Source of the DNA: Mesobacillus maritimus
GTDB taxonomy: Bacteria; Bacillota; Bacilli; Bacillales; Cytobacillaceae
Assembly: GCF_019749255.1 (NCBI RefSeq)
Contig: NZ_JACWFH010000024.1
Location: forward strand, 62,001 to 126,000
Reading direction: 5' to 3'
Length of the DNA: 64,000 nt
How positions within the stretch are numbered: position 1 is the first letter of the stretch; each line of letters begins with the position of its first letter. Below, piece by piece: positions 1-7,362 of this stretch. The notes under the pieces are model-generated. The model searched no databases. It was not told the DNA's origin and worked only from the letters and a program-made list of their open reading frames with translations. Both the position numbers and the translations under genes were made by a program.

Positions 1-365
1 TCAAAGGAATACCGCAAGACTTCCTTAACGGCTTCAGTGGTAATTCCTTTATTCCAATATAAAGGATGCAATTCATACCCAATTTCAGCCTTTTTACTCC
101 ATAAATTAAGGTTATTTAATCCAATAGTTCCAATAAAGGTCTCCGTTTCTTTTAATATGATTGCCCATCGTATTCCTTTGTTGCTTTCAAACGTAGATTG
201 CATGGACGTTATGATTCTTTCGGCATCCTCAATCGTATTCAGGCTGCCCATTCCGTAATATTTTGTCACTTCATCTCGAGACATAATGTCATAGTAGCTT
301 TCGGTATGATTGTTTGAAATTTGGACCAAATTTAGCCGCTCTGTTTTTAATACCGGAAATTCCAT
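1..365 (-). CDS. GNAT acetyltransferase, partial (C-terminus off the window)
   Basis: The reverse strand opens with ATG at 363-365 after an AAAGGG ribosome binding site and stays open to the window edge, giving about 121 residues. The N-terminus reads MEFPVLKTERLNLVQIS, typical of RimJ/RimL-like acetyltransferases, and the stretch GYELHPLYWNKGITTEAV is the acetyl-CoA-binding region of that family. Members transfer an acetyl group from acetyl-CoA to amino groups of proteins or small molecules; the substrate here cannot be told. The C-terminal part lies outside the window. Confidence 0.85.
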   Translation of the reverse strand, partial: MEFPVLKTERLNLVQISNNHTESYYDIMSRDEVTKYYGMGSLNTIEDAERIITSMQSTFESNKGIRWAIILKETETFIGTIGLNNLNLWSKKAEIGYELHPLYWNKGITTEAVKEVLRYSF

Positions 366-458
366 AGCTTATTCGCCCTTTCACAATGTGTTCTTTATTC
401 GTAGGAACTATGAGTTTACTTTTCGATATGAAGAAGGAAAATTCCTTTCATTGGAATG

Positions 459-500
459 TTTTTAAAGCTCTTGCTCATCTCAGCAGGAGAGCTTTAAAAA
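459..500. repeat. 13-bp inverted repeat between divergent genes
   Basis: Arms TTTTTAAAGCTCT (459-471) and AGAGCTTTAAAAA (488-500) are perfectly complementary around a 16-nt loop. It lies between the leftward acetyltransferase and the rightward MFS gene, so it is upstream of both. It may be a shared regulatory palindrome or a transcript-boundary hairpin. There is no T-run on the plus strand beyond the arm itself. Confidence 0.55.
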
Positions 501-619
501 GTGCTAAAACTTAGGTTGCAGAATTGGATACAGGGTGTCATAAAGGAAATGACTGGATTTACGTGTTTTACCAGTTTATGATAGTAATAACGAAAAAAAC
601 GTTTGAGAGGGGGAGTGTA

Positions 620-2002
620 ATGGGAACGTTTGCTGAACAACTTAGTAGGAATGAGGCTTCTTTAACAAAAGCAGAAAAAAAGAAAATTATCTTCTTAAGT
701 TGTTCTGTATTATTGTTTTCGGTCATGAATGGAACGATGTTTATGATTGCCGTTCCGGACATCGCGAGATCCTTTGCTCTCTTGCCTTCGCAGGTTAGCT
801 GGGTTGTAACAGGATACATCATTATTTATGCGATTGGTGCACTAATGTATGGAAAATTAGCCGATATCTATCCGTTGAAAACGTTATTAACGATTGGACT
901 TAGCTTGTTTGCGACGGGTTCAATAGTAGGTTTCTTTGCACCAAACTATGTATTTGTCATTCTTGCACGGCTCATACAAGCATCTGGGGCTTCATCCATA
1001 GTTGCCCTTGTTTTTATCGTCCCCTCTAGGTATTTTCCAGAAGAAAGAGGGAGGATATTAGGGATTGTTTCTAGTACAATGGCGTTTGCTTCAGGAATTG
1101 GGCCCGTCATAGGTGGGTTTGTTGCAGGCGCGCTAAACTGGCAATATTTATTTTTAATTTCGGCAACAGTATTGATTACGATTCCGTTTTTTCGGATGTG
1201 GATGCCGAAAGAAGAAAAGAAGGAAGGAAAAGTGGATGTTCTTGGTGCGGTTCTCGTCGCTTTTGCAGCCGCCTCGCTTATCCTTTTTATTACGACGTTT
1301 ACCGGGTGGTTCATCCTAAGTGGGATTTTCTTTTTTAGCTTATTTGCGTGGAGAATTTTTACAAGTGAATATCCTTTTATTCATCCAGACTTGTTTCGAA
1401 ACGTCCCTTTTAGAACAACCATTTTCTCTGGCTTTCTGGCAATTGTAACTATGTTTGGTCTGATGTTTATGCTACCTTTGATGCTAAGTGAAATCAATGG
1501 CCTCTCAACGCTTTTTATTGGACTGACATTGTTTCCTGGTGCTATGGCTGCGGCTTTTATGGGAAAATGGGCGGGGATATTAACGGACCACCGTGGCAGT
1601 AGGCAAGTCGTCTTTTTAGCTTTTCTGCTAATGATTATGGGATTTGTTTTACTATCCACCTTCAATGGTTCATCTCATTGGATAATTGGCCTGGTTGTGA
1701 TCTTTAGTTATATCGCCTTTCCGTTTATCCAAACAGCTACAGCGGAAATCATCTCAACTGTACTTCCTCGAAAGGAAATCGGGGTAGGAATGGGAATATA
1801 TAACCTATTCAATTTTATGGCCGGCGCCTTTGGCAGTGCGATTATTGGAAGAATATTAGATTATGAGAGTACAATTGTTCTTAATCCTTTTTCAAATGCA
1901 CAAGGAAATGCGATTATCTATAGCAATGTCTTTGTAGGTCTAATTGTCCTAACCATACTAAATGGATGTTATTTTTATTTTTCTTTTAAAAATAATGAGT
2001 AG
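620..2002 (+). CDS. MFS drug efflux transporter, TetL-like
   Basis: A 460-residue major facilitator protein with many hydrophobic segments. The block GALMYGKLADIYPLKTLL is the signature loop between helices 2 and 3. The stretch around LARLIQASGASSIVALVFIV followed by GPVIGGFVAG (antiporter motif C) is laid out as in TetL/TetK-type proton antiporters. The family exports drugs or exchanges monovalent cations at the plasma membrane; the substrate here is unknown. The start at 620 is preferred to the upstream ATG at 524 because it has GAGAGGGGGAG just before it. The reading frame upstream of 620 has no comparable site. It appears monocistronic. Confidence 0.85.
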   Translation: MGTFAEQLSRNEASLTKAEKKKIIFLSCSVLLFSVMNGTMFMIAVPDIARSFALLPSQVSWVVTGYIIIYAIGALMYGKLADIYPLKTLLTIGLSLFATGSIVGFFAPNYVFVILARLIQASGASSIVALVFIVPSRYFPEERGRILGIVSSTMAFASGIGPVIGGFVAGALNWQYLFLISATVLITIPFFRMWMPKEEKKEGKVDVLGAVLVAFAAASLILFITTFTGWFILSGIFFFSLFAWRIFTSEYPFIHPDLFRNVPFRTTIFSGFLAIVTMFGLMFMLPLMLSEINGLSTLFIGLTLFPGAMAAAFMGKWAGILTDHRGSRQVVFLAFLLMIMGFVLLSTFNGSSHWIIGLVVIFSYIAFPFIQTATAEIISTVLPRKEIGVGMGIYNLFNFMAGAFGSAIIGRILDYESTIVLNPFSNAQGNAIIYSNVFVGLIVLTILNGCYFYFSFKNNE

Positions 2003-2016
2003 ATCTTAAGGTGAAA

Positions 2017-2046
2017 AAGCAAGGGAGATGGTACGCATCCCTTGCT
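2017..2046 (+). terminator. Possible terminator hairpin after the MFS gene
   Basis: AAGCAAGGGA (2017-2026) pairs with TCCCTTGCTT just 15 nt after the MFS stop codon. The following bases lack a strong T-run, so termination is only probable. Confidence 0.4.
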
Positions 2047-2090
2047 TAACTTGAGCATTAATTTCTTAATCACAATCAATATTCCCTCTT

Positions 2091-2126
2091 GACTAATTAA
2101 ACTGTAGCATTTAAAGTTACAGTATC
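2091..2126 (+). promoter_or_regulatory. Operator-like dyad upstream of spx
   Basis: A perfect inverted repeat ACTGTA-N11-TACAGT occupies 2101-2123, preceded by GACTAATTAA. The same block with the same spacing recurs at 2670-2703 before the Rrf2 gene (25 of 34 positions identical by hand alignment). This is the arrangement expected of an operator bound by the co-located Rrf2 repressor. Confidence 0.6.
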
Positions 2127-2207
2127 CCATTCATTCTATATCGTCTAACTAAAAGACGATAAAAGTGAATTGGGACTGGAATTTTGAGGATTTTACACTA
2201 ACACACT

Positions 2208-2231
2208 AGTTCGATTATATTATTGCGAACT
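2208..2231 (+). promoter_or_regulatory. Inverted repeat just upstream of the spx ribosome binding site
   Basis: AGTTCG (2208-2213) and CGAACT (2226-2231) form a perfect 6-bp dyad with a 12-nt AT-rich centre, ending just before GAGGGAGAG. It could be a second control element or an RNA hairpin in the leader. The arms are in the opposite order to a LexA box. Confidence 0.4.
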
Positions 2232-2248
2232 GAGGGAGAGATTAATAA

Positions 2249-2644
2249 ATGGTAACACTATTTACTACATCAAGTTGTACGTCTTGTCGGAAAGCAAAGG
2301 CTTGGCTTGAGGAAAATAATATTGATTACATTGAGAGAGATATCTTAGCAGAGCCCCTCACAAAAGAAGAAATAAAATCAATCCTTTTAATGACAGAAGA
2401 TGGAACAGATGAAATTATCTCAACGAAATCAAAGACGTTTCAAGAGTTGAATTTAAATATTGAATCTCTGCCACTACATGAGCTCTATTCAGTGATTATA
2501 AAAAATCCTAAAATGTTAAGAAGACCAATTATTCTCGATGAAAAAAGATTGCAGGTAGGATATAACGAAGAAGAAATCCGTAGCTTTTTACCAAGGAAGC
2601 TTCGTACATTCCGGATGCTGGAAATCCAAGATGTGGCGACATAA
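2249..2644 (+). CDS. spx: Spx-family redox regulator of RNA polymerase (SpxA2-like)
   Basis: The 131-residue length equals that of Spx. The redox switch CxxC is at residues 10-13 (CTSC). Gly52, which in Spx contacts the alpha-subunit C-terminal domain of RNA polymerase, is present in MTEDGTDEI, and Arg92 lies in LRRPI. Spx binds RNA polymerase and redirects transcription toward thiol-stress genes under oxidative stress. The gene is followed 120 bp later by an Rrf2-family regulator, as in the spxA2-saiR operon of Bacillus anthracis. This suggests a second, inducible Spx paralogue rather than the housekeeping copy. Start codon ATG follows GAGGGAGAG. Confidence 0.95.
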   Translation: MVTLFTTSSCTSCRKAKAWLEENNIDYIERDILAEPLTKEEIKSILLMTEDGTDEIISTKSKTFQELNLNIESLPLHELYSVIIKNPKMLRRPIILDEKRLQVGYNEEEIRSFLPRKLRTFRMLEIQDVAT

Positions 2645-2669
2645 AAATCACTAGTAAGCCACTATGCTT

Positions 2670-2703
2670 GACTAACTAATCTGTAATGTTTATTATCACA
2701 GTA
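2670..2703 (+). promoter_or_regulatory. Second copy of the operator-like dyad, upstream of the Rrf2 gene
   Basis: GACTAACTAA followed by TCTGTA-N11-CACAGT at 2680-2702 repeats the element at 2091-2126 with identical spacing. Its position between spx and the Rrf2 gene suggests an internal, autoregulated promoter for the regulator. Confidence 0.55.
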
Positions 2704-2764
2704 CAATCACATATCTAGGTTATGACGTTGATTATATTTGCAACATTAAATTAGGAGGCAGGCT

Positions 2765-3178
2765 ATGAACAGTGATTTTACTCTTGCCATTCACAGTTTA
2801 ACGCTTCTTGCTCTCCAACCTGATCGGATGGCAACAAGTGATATCATCTCAGAAAGTGCCGGAGTCCACCCAGTGCGTATTCGTAAAGTATTAAGCTTAT
2901 TAAAAAAACATGGGTTTATTAAAACAAAAGAGGGAACCGGTGGGGGATTTATTTTTGCTTCTGAATTAAGTGAAGTAAATCTTTGGGATATTTATAAAAT
3001 TACATCTGAAGGTGCGCTTCAGCCTAAATGTCCTGACTCAAACGAGAAATGTATTGTGGGTGCAAATATGCAAAAGGTCTTGTTTTCTATTTTCTTAGGT
3101 GCTGAAGAACATTTGGGCGAATACTTAAAAAATTATACAATTAAGGAAGTTGTTCATCATATTAACTTGGAAAAATAG
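2765..3178 (+). CDS. saiR: Rrf2-family transcriptional regulator (SaiR/YwnA-like)
   Basis: A 137-residue protein with an N-terminal winged helix-turn-helix (about residues 5-60) containing VHPVRIRKVLSLLKKHGFI and the wing TKEGTGGGF, diagnostic for Rrf2 proteins. Cysteines sit at CPDSNEKC, but spacing differs from the Fe-S-binding IscR/NsrR trio, and the sequence is closer to the YwnA branch. In Bacillus anthracis, SaiR is encoded in the spxA2 operon and represses it. The gene order and duplicated dyad here match that scheme. Start ATG follows AGGAGGCAGGCT. The symbol is by analogy, since binding was not tested here. Confidence 0.85.
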   Translation: MNSDFTLAIHSLTLLALQPDRMATSDIISESAGVHPVRIRKVLSLLKKHGFIKTKEGTGGGFIFASELSEVNLWDIYKITSEGALQPKCPDSNEKCIVGANMQKVLFSIFLGAEEHLGEYLKNYTIKEVVHHINLEK

Positions 3179-3274
3179 TAATGGTTAGTTTTGAATATTT
3201 TTCCTTAATTTAAATGTAATGAAAATAGTTACAGTTAACCAAACCAAAAAAAATAATAAAAGTAGGTGACATAC

Positions 3275-3613
3275 ATGGGGACTAGTAACCATTCTATTCT
3301 AAATGTTGGCGATTGGGTGAAAGGCGAAACACGTGAAGGAGAATTGATCATCGGGTATGTTGAATCCTTTACGCTTATTGAGGAAGTGGTCAACATAAAG
3401 GTAGTGACCAGTGATAATCCAGAAGTTGTTGGCAAAACAGTTCAGTTAGTAACGAAGCATGTGAAAATTCTACCAAATTCACAGGTAACCAATAAAGAAC
3501 AAGTTCGCTTTTTAATAGACCTTGCTTTATCTACTGGAGACGAGGACTGGTTCCTTGAGCTTTCTGCAAAACTAAAAGCAATGAATCAACTGGTAGAGGG
3601 AGCCACTCGCTAA
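3275..3613 (+). CDS. IDEAL-domain protein, function unknown
   Basis: About 112 residues. The N-terminal half (NVGDWVKGETREGELIIGYV) looks like a small beta-barrel. The C-terminal 30 residues (FLIDLALSTGDEDWFLELS) match the short IDEAL motif, which occurs in several Bacillaceae proteins of unclear role. I take ATG 3275, since AGTAGGTGA ends five bases before it; the in-frame GTG at 3266 overlaps that site. It lies between the spx-Rrf2 pair and a strong terminator, and may be its own unit. Confidence 0.75.
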   Translation: MGTSNHSILNVGDWVKGETREGELIIGYVESFTLIEEVVNIKVVTSDNPEVVGKTVQLVTKHVKILPNSQVTNKEQVRFLIDLALSTGDEDWFLELSAKLKAMNQLVEGATR

Positions 3614-3636
3614 GAGAATCTCCTATACAAATAGAT

Positions 3637-3670
3637 AAAAATCAGTCCTATATTTAGGACTGATTTTTTT
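3637..3670 (+). terminator. Rho-independent terminator
   Basis: AAAAATCAGTCCTA and TAGGACTGATTTTT form a long stem with loop TATT, ending in a run of seven T, 24 bases after the IDEAL gene. Confidence 0.9.
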
Positions 3671-3798
3671 GTCTATTTTCCTGTGCAATTCTAGGCAGAG
3701 TAAAACAATATAAAACCAACTTTATGTTGATAACTATTATGAATAGGGTTGTTGATACATAAACTTTTAAAAACAATGTGGAGAGGGCGTAGATAGGG

Positions 3799-3981
3799 AT
3801 GAAGGAAGAAACTGGAGTGGAAAAGACCATGCAGAAGAACGTGACGAATAATCATAATCAGATAAAAGTGAATAATGCTTTTAAACTTACAATTAATATC
3901 GGGGATTCTTTGAATCTATTAGGCTTACTATTAGGGATTTTCTTGCTTCGAAAATTATTTAGTAAAAACAAGAATCAATAA
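3799..3981 (+). CDS. Small single-pass membrane protein, function unknown
   Basis: A 60-residue ORF with a polar N-terminus rich in Asn/Gln (NNHNQIKVNN), one hydrophobic segment LNLLGLLLGIFLL at about 39-51, and a basic C-terminus RKLFSKNKNQ. This suggests a membrane anchor with a cytoplasmic tail. GGAGAGGG precedes ATG 3799. An alternative start at ATG 3829, spaced well from GGAGTGG, would give 50 residues. I do not recognise the family. Confidence 0.55.
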   Translation: MKEETGVEKTMQKNVTNNHNQIKVNNAFKLTINIGDSLNLLGLLLGIFLLRKLFSKNKNQ

Positions 3982-4078
3982 ACTTTGTTCCTGTCTAGTA
4001 GCCTCTGTTTGTAATTAGTGTGAATAAATATGGGAATACTAATTATATGCCAAAACAGAAAATTAGTAAGGAGGATCC

Positions 4079-4423
4079 ATGATGCCGCGAAAGCCAGCAC
4101 AAACGAACGAAGAGAGTGACCTTGAAATAGAAGAAAAAGAACCTAAGGCCAAAGAAAAGGCATCTAGTAATGACAATAAGGATGAAATCGAAAACTTAAA
4201 TCGGATGTTGGCTGCTGTATTACTCTATCTTTCTGATGATGAAGTGGAAGAAATTGATATTGAGTTCCTTCTTGATAACACAGAAGGTCTTCGTGACTGG
4301 TGGGAGCAATACCGAGAACGGAATAAAAAAAAGGTGGAGGAAGAAATAAAAAAGTCCCTCGGGAACTTGTCACTAAGTGAACTCGAGACAATCCTTGAAC
4401 AAATCAAGGATAAGAAAGAATAA
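4079..4423 (+). CDS. Acidic hypothetical protein
   Basis: A 114-residue, highly charged protein behind an excellent AAGGAGG site. Residues 1-40 are disordered-looking (Glu/Lys/Ser). The rest reads as helices, with DDEVEEIDIEFLLDNTEGLRDWWEQYRERNKKKVEEEI forming an acidic-aromatic centre and a C-terminal heptad-like helix. No catalytic motif is visible. ATG 4082 is an equally usable start. I do not recognise the family; such proteins are common in Bacillaceae. Confidence 0.7.
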   Translation: MMPRKPAQTNEESDLEIEEKEPKAKEKASSNDNKDEIENLNRMLAAVLLYLSDDEVEEIDIEFLLDNTEGLRDWWEQYRERNKKKVEEEIKKSLGNLSLSELETILEQIKDKKE

Positions 4424-4475
4424 GCTTTTTTTCGTTATGAGAGGTACATTCCTTAGTTAGATATGAATACCTCAT

Positions 4476-4512
4476 GCATTCCAATAAACTTGGGAATGCT
4501 TTTTGTGTTTGG
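4476..4512 (+). terminator. Rho-independent terminator
   Basis: GCATTCC (4476-4482) pairs with GGAATGC (4493-4499) and is followed by TTTTTGTGTTT, about 50 bases after the acidic protein gene. Confidence 0.75.
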
Positions 4513-4749
4513 GGATAATAATTGGAGGGTTGTTGTCGAAAATCATTCGAATAGGGGAGAAAATGCGCTGGGACAAGGATTAAGGAGGGGCTTTTCGACA
4601 TGATAGTAGAAGATAGGACAAAGATATCGACTGATATCGATGTGCTATCATAGTGAAGCACTCATATAGAATGTATTATTAAGGTGGATTCAGATAGATT
4701 TGTTGTATAGTTATAATAAATAATATAAATAAATGGCTCATGGGAGAAA
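4513..4749. other. Intergenic stretch with short dyads
   Basis: No gene is supported here. CATGATAG (4599-4606) is mirrored by CTATCATAG (4643-4651), with GATATCG-type repeats between them. AT-rich sequence then leads to the start at 4750. This could be the promoter region of the downstream gene, but no clear -35/-10 pair stands out. Confidence 0.4.
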
Positions 4750-5532
4750 ATGGCACGAGTCACAACTAGATTCAAAGAGTGGTGCAAATCTATGAACGAA
4801 AAGAAAAAGCTACAAGAAGTAGACTTATATAAACCAATTCAAAAGTATTTTGTTCGTGAAGGCTTTGAGGTTTACGGAGAAGTGAAGGATTGTGACATAG
4901 CTGCAGTGAAAGAAGATGAATTGGTAATTATTGAATTAAAACTCACGTTAAGTGTTGACCTGCTCATCCAAGCAGCAAAACGACAAAAGCTGTCGGATCA
5001 AGTTTATATAGGAATTCCAAGACCAAAGGGAAGGTTAAACTCAAAGCAATGGACCGATAAATGTCATCTAGTGAAAAGGTTGGAGTTAGGCTTGATTGTG
5101 GTTTCATTTTCAGGGAATCGTGCTAGGGCCGAAATCCTTTTTCATCCAACTTCCATGAATCGACCGCAAATCAAGGCGCAGAACAAACGGAAACGCATAG
5201 CTTTAATGAAAGAAATTGAAGGTCGTAGTTCTGATTTTAATATTGGTGGGAGCAGCCGGACCAAAATTATGACTGCCTATAAAGAAAATTGTATACAGAT
5301 TGCTTGTTACCTTGAAAAGTTTGGTCCACTTTCTCCGAAAGCGCTGGTCGAAATGGGAACCGGGATGAAAACATCCTCTATTCTTACGAAGAATTATTAT
5401 GAGTGGTTTGACCGCATTAAACGTGGTACCTATGTAATCAGTGAGAAGGGGTATGAAGAGATAAAGGAGTATCCTGAATTGAAAGAGTATTATTTAAAGC
5501 AACTAACTGAGAAAATGAAACAGAACGAATAG
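4750..5532 (+). CDS. DUF2161-like protein with PD-(D/E)XK nuclease-type core
   Basis: A 260-residue protein. Residues 22-100 carry a restriction-endonuclease-like core: a leading Glu helix (VDLYKPIQKYFVREGFEV), YGEVKDCDIAAV with the catalytic-type Asp, then LVIIELKLTLSVDLLIQA with the E-x-K pair, followed by an arginine/lysine-rich region. The C-terminal part (about 170-250) looks like a winged-helix domain ending in TYVISEKGYEEI. This order matches the family listed as DUF2161, sometimes called phosphodiesterase; its substrate is unknown. Start ATG 4750 follows GGGAGAAA. Confidence 0.65.
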   Translation: MARVTTRFKEWCKSMNEKKKLQEVDLYKPIQKYFVREGFEVYGEVKDCDIAAVKEDELVIIELKLTLSVDLLIQAAKRQKLSDQVYIGIPRPKGRLNSKQWTDKCHLVKRLELGLIVVSFSGNRARAEILFHPTSMNRPQIKAQNKRKRIALMKEIEGRSSDFNIGGSSRTKIMTAYKENCIQIACYLEKFGPLSPKALVEMGTGMKTSSILTKNYYEWFDRIKRGTYVISEKGYEEIKEYPELKEYYLKQLTEKMKQNE

Positions 5533-5570
5533 TAATTGATGAACTGCCTCGTCAAAACGAACATCAGGCC

Positions 5571-5685
5571 TTCTCAAGTGCCCAAACTGTAGAGGAAATA
5601 AAGCTACGGTAAAATTAGCAGGCGTCTCGATGCCCAAACTGTAGAGGAAAAGGAAAGAACGGTAAAATAGAAGGTTTCTCAATGC
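5571..5685. repeat. Tandem repeat with 52-nt period, about 2.2 copies
   Basis: TGCCCAAACTGTAGAGGAAA begins at 5579 and again at 5631. A third partial unit begins at 5683 (TGC after TTTCTCAA), so the period is exactly 52 nt. ACGGTAAAAT recurs within each unit, and the junctions read TCTCAAGTGC, TCTCGATGC, TCTCAATGC. It lies in a gene-free gap between convergent genes and is not coding. Confidence 0.75.
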
Positions 5686-5735
5686 TTAATTCTTCTAATC
5701 AAGAACATATAATTAAATAGATTTAGGATTAAGCG

Positions 5736-5774
5736 AACCACAGCTCACCGGATAGTTAAGCTGTGGTTATCATT
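5736..5774. terminator. Terminator hairpin between convergent genes
   Basis: AACCACAGCT (5736-5745) and AGCTGTGGTT (5759-5768) form a 10-bp stem followed by ATCATTTTT on the plus strand. It lies between the DUF2161-like gene and the leftward TPM gene and could serve the plus-strand transcript. Confidence 0.65.
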
Positions 5775-5775
5775 T

Positions 5776-6558
5776 TTACCAGCCTCGGCTAGCGCCCCCA
5801 CCCCCTGAGGATCCGCCACCACCGCCGCTTGGACCACCACCACCACCTCTGCCCCCTCGGGACAAAATGGAGAGGAGAATGTGAGTAAGGAACCCTCCAA
5901 AAAATTTAAAATCTAAGAACACGACAACCACAATAAGTGGAATGAGTAACCATAGTGGGATGCCTAAACCTTCGTCTCCAGTAGAAGGTTGTATTGGCGG
6001 CTGACCAGTTTGCAGTTGACCGCCATTCTCCACTCCATACTCCACCAACACTTCATTTGCGAGCACTTTATAAGTCTCGATAATTGCATGGTTCGGTTGA
6101 TTGTTACGTAATAGTGGGATGGTCAAACTATCTAGAATTCGACCGACTTTTCCATCTGGTAAAGCGCCTTCTAGACCGTAGCCAACTTCAATTCTTAAGG
6201 GTCTTTGGTTCATACCTGGTGATGCATTCATGCCTATCACCATCAAAACTCCATTATCTTCCTGGGCACTACCAATCCCATATTGTCGAAAGGCTTCATT
6301 TGCGAATTCCTCAATGGTTGTATCACCAATGGACTCCACTGTTAGGACAGCAATCTGAGCGGTTGTCTGATCCTCAAGACTCCTTCCCATCCTTCTTATT
6401 TCCATTTCTTCTTGTTCGGTTAAGACACCAGCAAAATCCTGAATATAAATATCTCCGATTGGAGCAGGAATTTCTGGACCTTCAGCAAATGAATTTCCCC
6501 CAAAAAGGAAAAGGGTGTTAAACACCAGAAATATGCTGAGGATCCGAACCCTATTCAT
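5776..6558 (-). CDS. TPM-domain membrane protein (YgcG/TLP18.3-like)
   Basis: A 260-residue protein with a signal peptide (residues 1-25, ending SFAEG), an extracytoplasmic TPM domain of about 130 residues (IQDFAGVLTEQEEMEI to VGYGLEGALPDGKVGRIL), one transmembrane segment (PLWLLIPLIVVVVFL, about 200-215), and a glycine-rich tail of GGGG/SSGGGG runs ending GASRGW. This is the usual layout of YdjH-like proteins, which accompany LemA. The ATG overlaps the stop codon of lemA (TAATG), so translation is coupled. Function is unknown, with a probable envelope role. Confidence 0.85.
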   Translation of the reverse strand: MNRVRILSIFLVFNTLFLFGGNSFAEGPEIPAPIGDIYIQDFAGVLTEQEEMEIRRMGRSLEDQTTAQIAVLTVESIGDTTIEEFANEAFRQYGIGSAQEDNGVLMVIGMNASPGMNQRPLRIEVGYGLEGALPDGKVGRILDSLTIPLLRNNQPNHAIIETYKVLANEVLVEYGVENGGQLQTGQPPIQPSTGDEGLGIPLWLLIPLIVVVVFLDFKFFGGFLTHILLSILSRGGRGGGGGPSGGGGGSSGGGGASRGW

Positions 6559-7133
6559 TAGTCGTTGCCTCCAAAGTCAACATCGGGTGCTTTTTGTGCA
6601 CCAGGGTCTGCTTCGAAATATTCCTTTTCATCAAAACCGGTAATATTGGCAACAAGAACTCCAGGAAAACTCTTCACTTTACGGTTGTATTCTGAAACCT
6701 GGTCATTATAATCTTTACGAGCAACAGAGATTCGATTTTCAGTTCCAGCTAATTCATCCATTAGTTGGGTAAATTGCTGGTCTGCTTTTAATTCTGGGTA
6801 ATTTTCAACGACAACAAGCAAACGACTTAAAGCCCCTGATAATTCTGCGTTTGCTGTTGCTTCTTCTTCAGGAGATTGTGCACCAGCAAGCCTTGAGCGA
6901 GCATCGGCAATCGCTGTCAGAACTTCCTCTTCATGTTTAGCATATCCCTTTACTGTGTTCACTAGGTTAGGAATGAGATCAAGTCGTCTTTGCAACTGAT
7001 TTTCGATTTGGGCATAAGACTTGTCAACATTCTCTTCTAAACCGACAAAGTTATTATAGCTTGGAACAAACATCAGCAACAAACCAATTAGAATTGCTGC
7101 AATAATTCCAAGTCCCAGATAGCTTTTCTTCAT
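6558..7133 (-). CDS. lemA: LemA family protein
   Basis: A 191-residue protein with one N-terminal transmembrane helix (about 6-25) and then the LemA helical domain. NNFVGLEENVDKSYAQIENQLQRRLDLIPNLVNTVKGYAKHEEEVL is the family hallmark, and SVARKDYNDQVSEYNRKVKSFPG is the conserved C-terminal block. LemA proteins are membrane proteins of unclear function that are commonly paired with TPM-domain proteins, as here. The gene is first in the two-gene operon. A GAGGAGCG-type site precedes the ATG. Confidence 0.92.
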   Translation of the reverse strand: MKKSYLGLGIIAAILIGLLLMFVPSYNNFVGLEENVDKSYAQIENQLQRRLDLIPNLVNTVKGYAKHEEEVLTAIADARSRLAGAQSPEEEATANAELSGALSRLLVVVENYPELKADQQFTQLMDELAGTENRISVARKDYNDQVSEYNRKVKSFPGVLVANITGFDEKEYFEADPGAQKAPDVDFGGND

Positions 7134-7322
7134 CTCAACACGCTCCTCTCTTCGTTATTATGTATCATTTGGGAAAAGTTATTGATTTATAAGTAGGAAA
7201 ATCACGAAACGACAATGATTTAAGGATGACCTAAAGGAGAAGATGAGCCTAATTTATATTCTGGGAAGGCTATTTAGTAAATAGCCTCTTGAATATTTAG
7301 CAATAGTAGCTTATAATCAGTT

Positions 7323-7344
7323 TATAATTAACAAATTGCAAATT
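7323..7344 (+). promoter_or_regulatory. Putative NrtR operator, copy 1 (nrtR promoter)
   Basis: TATAATTAACAAATTGCAAATT lies 18 bases before the regulator's ATG, and 20 of its 22 positions recur at 8170-8191 before pnuC. The core AAATTGCAAATT is close to a perfect palindrome. Autoregulation by the encoded NrtR-type protein is inferred. Confidence 0.6.
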
Positions 7345-7362
7345 AAAGTGCAGGTGTTTAGA

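Noticed and set aside
37-258. 73-codon plus-strand frame
   Set aside because: It is the antisense shadow of the partial acetyltransferase on the minus strand.
2208-2231. LexA (SOS) box upstream of spx
   Set aside because: The half-sites are AGTTCG then CGAACT, outward relative to the CGAAC-N4-GTTCG order required by LexA, and the gap is 12 nt.
5571-5685. CRISPR array
   Set aside because: Only 2.2 copies with a 52-nt period where the whole unit is repeated. There are no unique spacers and no cas genes.
6084-6521. 145-codon plus-strand frame
   Set aside because: Antisense to the TPM-domain gene, no ribosome binding site, and low-complexity His/Leu content.
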